64,000 nucleotides of DNA from Acanthopleura granulata. Its lineage: Eukaryota; Mollusca; Polyplacophora; Chitonida; Chitonidae. The translations under genes and the position numbers were made by a program. Within the stretch, counting starts at the first letter, position 1; every line of letters begins with the position of its first letter. Below, piece after piece: positions 60,736 through 64,000 of the stretch. The notes under the pieces are model-generated. The model was not told the origin of the DNA. It saw only the letters and a program-made list of their open reading frames with translations, and did not search any database. The stretch covers positions 38,498,146-38,562,145 of the forward strand of contig JABBOT010000080.1 of assembly GCA_016165875.1 (NCBI GenBank), written 5' to 3'.

Positions 60736-62000
60736 TTAGAAACCAGTGTGACAAATAAAAGTTAATACTTTTTGTATTTTAGGGGCACTGAGATATACGA
60801 CAGCGTCAACCCAAGAAATGTTGACAACTGTATGTGCCTTGTGAAAGGTCAAAATACCGACGTTTTATGACGTTCGTGATATCCGGTATTAGTCCGATCC
60901 GACTAACATACAAATTTGACATTTGTTTTCTGGCAAGTACTACAAACCAGAGACATATGGGACGCACTGTACGTGTAGAACTGTAGCCTGTCGGAGTTAC
61001 ATTGCCATACTGATATACAAACAGTCGTGTCATGTTTATGTACTGGAGTTTTACCACGTTCATGCTACGTGGTCTCGAGTTCTAGGTCACTCATTGTTTT
61101 TCTTTGTTATAAACCAAAGTTGTATTCATCATACATTTAGTTGCACCCTGTCTTTGATTTACAATGCGGATATACGAACAATTAGTGTATTTTTTCTACT
61201 AATCATCAGCAATTTCCTCTATACTTGGCGCATAATATACGGCTATATTTCCAATATTTAAACAACGAAGACTCGGAAATACACGTTCAGAATGAGTTGA
61301 CCCCTGAGCTGGTAATATCGTAATCTAAAGATGAGCTGTGAAACCTGCTTGATGTCGTATGGTAAATGCATAAAGTCTAGATCTCTATACCTAGTCCCCT
61401 ATAATGTAGGTATTTTTAGCGTATACAGTCGTGGCTCTGCACAGTGCACTAGATCTGACCACGATATACAGAGGATATTAAAGTCCATGTGCAAATTACA
61501 GGGTCATGACATGGAATTATAGCAAGTAACGACCACCAGTGCATGATATATTGTAACACCGATTTTGTGACAGTCATTTTTTGTTCTTCAGAGATAACAT
61601 TTCTTGGTAATTAATTCCTTCTGATCAAACCTTAGGCCGCTGCAAAAAGTCTTGAAATTGTTTTCCGGACCTAAATTCTAATGGGAATTGTTTGCATTAT
61701 TCCTGTAGATTTACGTCTATTAATGTAAAGCATGGGACAGATATAGTTGATATATTACTTCCTATAGTTGACGTAGATATGGAACCATTCTCCTGCGCAT
61801 ATTGTTTGTTGGGCTTTGGTGAAGATATACATGTATACACAGCCACTTACCGAGCTGCTTGCCATAGCCCGTCTCCCATCTCATTAAAAATTCCATAATG
61901 AGAACACACATTTCAAAGATTTTTTAAAAACTATTTCAAGCCGTAATATCATCTTAACAACATTAATTAAGGTGTCTATGAACAGAAATCCAACCTCTTT
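60736..62000. other. Intergenic, no gene seen
   Basis: Only A+T-rich chance frames (up to 112 codons at 60923-61261); none recognised. Confidence 0.4.
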
Positions 62001-62063
62001 TGTTTATTGTTCGGAACTGATTCTCTTTTTCACTCCAGAGGAACATGACCCTATAGACTTTAG

Positions 62064-64000
62064 ATGATGGCGTTGCAGAGAGAAGTATGGGAGGGCAGAC
62101 AGACCACAACGCCGGAGACGTACGTCTTGGTGGAACTGGATGTATTCGATCGGCTCGCCATACTTGCTGCTTGTGCAGCCATTCTGCTGATCACGGTCAT
62201 CATCGTCGTGTGTAAGCTGTCGCCCAGTTGTTGGTTGCATGATCACTGTCCAATCAGAGCCAAGTACAACGACATAGGTATGGAATCTCACACGTGATGG
62301 CAGTGTTTGCCCCCCATAGGTGCTATACATCGTCATTAATGTGAAATTGTCAAGAGTAATCTCTGCAGATCTATACAAACATGGGCTTTTTCATTTGATA
62401 GGCCCTTGCGTCACTAATTGGCTAACTGACTGCACTATCGGTTTATTTATTTGATGTTTGTGACACATCACTTTCAAGATTTTTTCGACCCACCTTGACC
62501 CGTGAAGTCGCGTGCTCGAACATAGCTCTTGTTCCTTTGGATATGGCATAGTCAGATGGTTTTGGCGGTTTTACGGTTTCCTCACCCATAAACCTGATCA
62601 CCGTTATATAAATGAAACAGGTTTGAATACGTCGTTAAAACATCGACCAAATGACTATACCAGATGACTAAATGTAACTATGCTTCTTACAGGTAAAAGA
62701 ATATAAATGCTTATATAGTTACATAGACGTATAGGCCAGTGGTTCTTGTTGGACCTTTGGAAAAGAAAAAGAGAAAACTCGACAAAATGTGGTTGCTCCC
62801 AGCACGGAAATGGAATCGAGGCCTTTATTATAATGCTTTATTTATTTCTAAGGAACTACAGACAGCCCAAGGGCTAGGTAGTTACTCTTCTCAGTGATAT
62901 AAATAACATAGTAAACACTTGACGGCACGAAGTATAGAAAATACAAGAACTTGTAATTTGTAAGCTCAGAAGCATCAGTAATAATCACCGCTAAATGAGT
63001 TAATATACGCAAAGTAGATCACAAGGTCTCCATATTTAGATGATCTCAGGATATCAATGATACATGAAGCAAGTGTTAGCTTTACAGCCAGGGTCTCATT
63101 TGACAATATTTTTTTTACCACAATAGCATCTTACATGTCAAGGAGAAAACTTTCAGCATGGTTATAGTAAATGCTGATATACATATTCCATACACTGTCA
63201 TAACGCTGTGCACCCCTCAGCTTTCATATTATATGTTTGTGACGGATGAATATTTATTTGTAGAATCTCCCGAGGAAAGATGGCGAAAAGAGGAACTGAA
63301 GTTAATGCCTGTCTTATCTTACGGATCTACAAGTTCAGAAGCCATGTCAAAGGTTAAATCTCCTCAAACACACAAACTCAAGCCAATCAGGGAGTCCTCT
63401 GGTCCAGATACCAGTAGCGAAGATTTTATTGAGTTACCACGAGAACGGGTGAGACTTTCGTAATTTTGCAAACAATTTTCCATGATAAAGGTTAGTTGCA
63501 GATTAAAGTAAATACCCAGGCCAATGGGGTAGTCATCTGGTCTAGATACCAGTAGTAACGATTTTATTGAGCTGTCAAGAGAACAGATGAGATTATCGTA
63601 ATTTTGCACACAATTTATTCCAATATCAAAACTCATATCACCTCGGAAATACAAATTCAAACCAATTCAATCAGAGTCATCTAGGTTCAGTTAACTTCAG
63701 TGAAGATTTTGTACAGTTTCCTAACTGTTAAATTTAATTGTGGCATTGTAACAATTTTAAAGCATTTGTTATACATTTATGAATCAGTGGTTAGTTACGA
63801 TGAACATGTGTGTTTCTTTTACAGTTTGATTACAAGACCGATGGAGGAGAAAATAGTTCCCCTAGTTCATCGTCTTCTTCACGACCCGTATCCCCTGAAG
63901 GAACTACTGTTTCATCCAGATTTCGCGGAGGTTGCATTGACTTTTCACTGAAGTATGACAACGAGGAAGGCAAATTATACATCAAGGTTGTGGGTGTAAA
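62064..64000 (+). CDS. Synaptotagmin-like membrane protein, 5' part (three exons, runs off the window)
   Basis: Exons 62064-62277, 63264-63448 and 63825 to beyond 64000 have GT/AG borders and matching phases (1, then 0), giving 191 codons so far. Residues about 31-50 form one hydrophobic helix (LAILAACAAILLITVIIVVC) without a cleavable signal peptide. Cys50, Cys56 and Cys62 near its cytosolic side are possible palmitoylation sites. A Ser-rich acidic linker follows (residues about 73-165, including SSPSSSSSSRPVSPEG). GGCIDFSLKYDNEEGKLYIK at the end matches the first strands of a synaptotagmin C2A domain. A short N terminus, one membrane helix, a linker and then C2 is the synaptotagmin layout, so a role in calcium- or lipid-linked membrane traffic is inferred. 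The calcium-binding loops lie beyond the window, and I cannot assign the subtype. ATG at 62064 and at 62067 are both possible starts. Confidence 0.8.
62290..63255. other. Intron 1 of the synaptotagmin-like gene
   Basis: A repeat-tail fragment lies at about 62565-62640 (+). Otherwise A+T-rich with no exon seen. Confidence 0.45.
63480..63619 (+). pseudogene. Decayed copy 1 of a synaptotagmin-like exon 2 segment
   Basis: A tandem copy, at an offset of 138 bases, of the exon 2 3' half, its donor and the first bases of the intron. GGTCTAGATACCAGTAG, GATTTTATTGAGCTG and TCGTAATTTTGCACACAATT align with the exon. In the exon's frame GAG has become the stop TAG, and the donor GT has become AT, so it cannot act as a normal exon. 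Confidence 0.85.
63620..63740 (+). pseudogene. Decayed copy 2 of a synaptotagmin-like exon 2 segment
   Basis: A more diverged third copy: ATATCACCTCGGAAATACAA, ATTCAAACCAATTCAATC, GAGTCATCTAGG, GAAGATTTTGTACAG. It has stops and indels and no donor site. Confidence 0.72.

Noticed and set aside
63700..63951. 83-codon frame overlapping the last synaptotagmin-like exon
   Set aside because: It is the wrong frame for the spliced gene; the exon from 63825 reads the C2 domain in another frame that matches exon 2's phase.

Overview
This is animal nuclear DNA: A+T-rich, with intron-split genes using GT/AG splice sites, long introns, many minisatellites and many tRNA-derived SINEs. The SINE tails (TTGAGTACGGCG..CACCAATCAAATAAA type, and GATTATGGCTTAACGCC type) are of kinds I associate with molluscs, so a bivalve or gastropod, or at least a lophotrochozoan, is the best guess; the species cannot be fixed from this window.

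Three protein genes are well supported. (1) PSMB6, the beta-1 (caspase-like) subunit of the 20S proteasome, on the + strand, six coding exons between 22359 and 29208, 233 codons, with every active-site residue I could check. (2) A CARD-bearing initiator caspase most like caspase-2, on the - strand, eight coding exons between 47422 and 37028, 444 codons, all splice phases consistent. (3) The 5' end of a synaptotagmin-type membrane protein on the + strand, starting at 62064 and running off the window in its first C2 domain. Weaker - strand exons between 19009 and 22013 suggest a further gene head-to-head with PSMB6.

Layout: 1-18500 holds no gene I can support but is packed with tandem arrays (34, 77, 75, 26, 26, 52, 38, about 140 and 34 bp periods) and SINE pieces. 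19000-29320 holds the possible divergent gene and PSMB6. 29320-37000 is intergenic with SINEs, a foldback element and MITE-like inverted repeats. 37028-47424 is the caspase gene, whose introns carry a 38-bp array grown from a SINE promoter, a Penelope-like retroelement remnant and smaller repeats. A possible caspase 5' UTR exon lies at 50733-50810. 50800-62000 is intergenic, with a 69-bp array, an intact SINE flanked by a 12-bp target-site duplication, and a MITE. 62064-64000 is the synaptotagmin-like gene, with a tandemly triplicated exon segment.

The genes do not form one pathway. PSMB6 acts in protein turnover, the caspase in cell death or stress signalling, and the synaptotagmin-like protein probably in membrane traffic. 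The most unusual content is in the repeats: a SINE pol III A-box head amplified as a minisatellite inside the caspase gene, a 2.4-kb domain of three arrays sharing a 26-bp ancestor, and decayed exon copies in the synaptotagmin-like gene.
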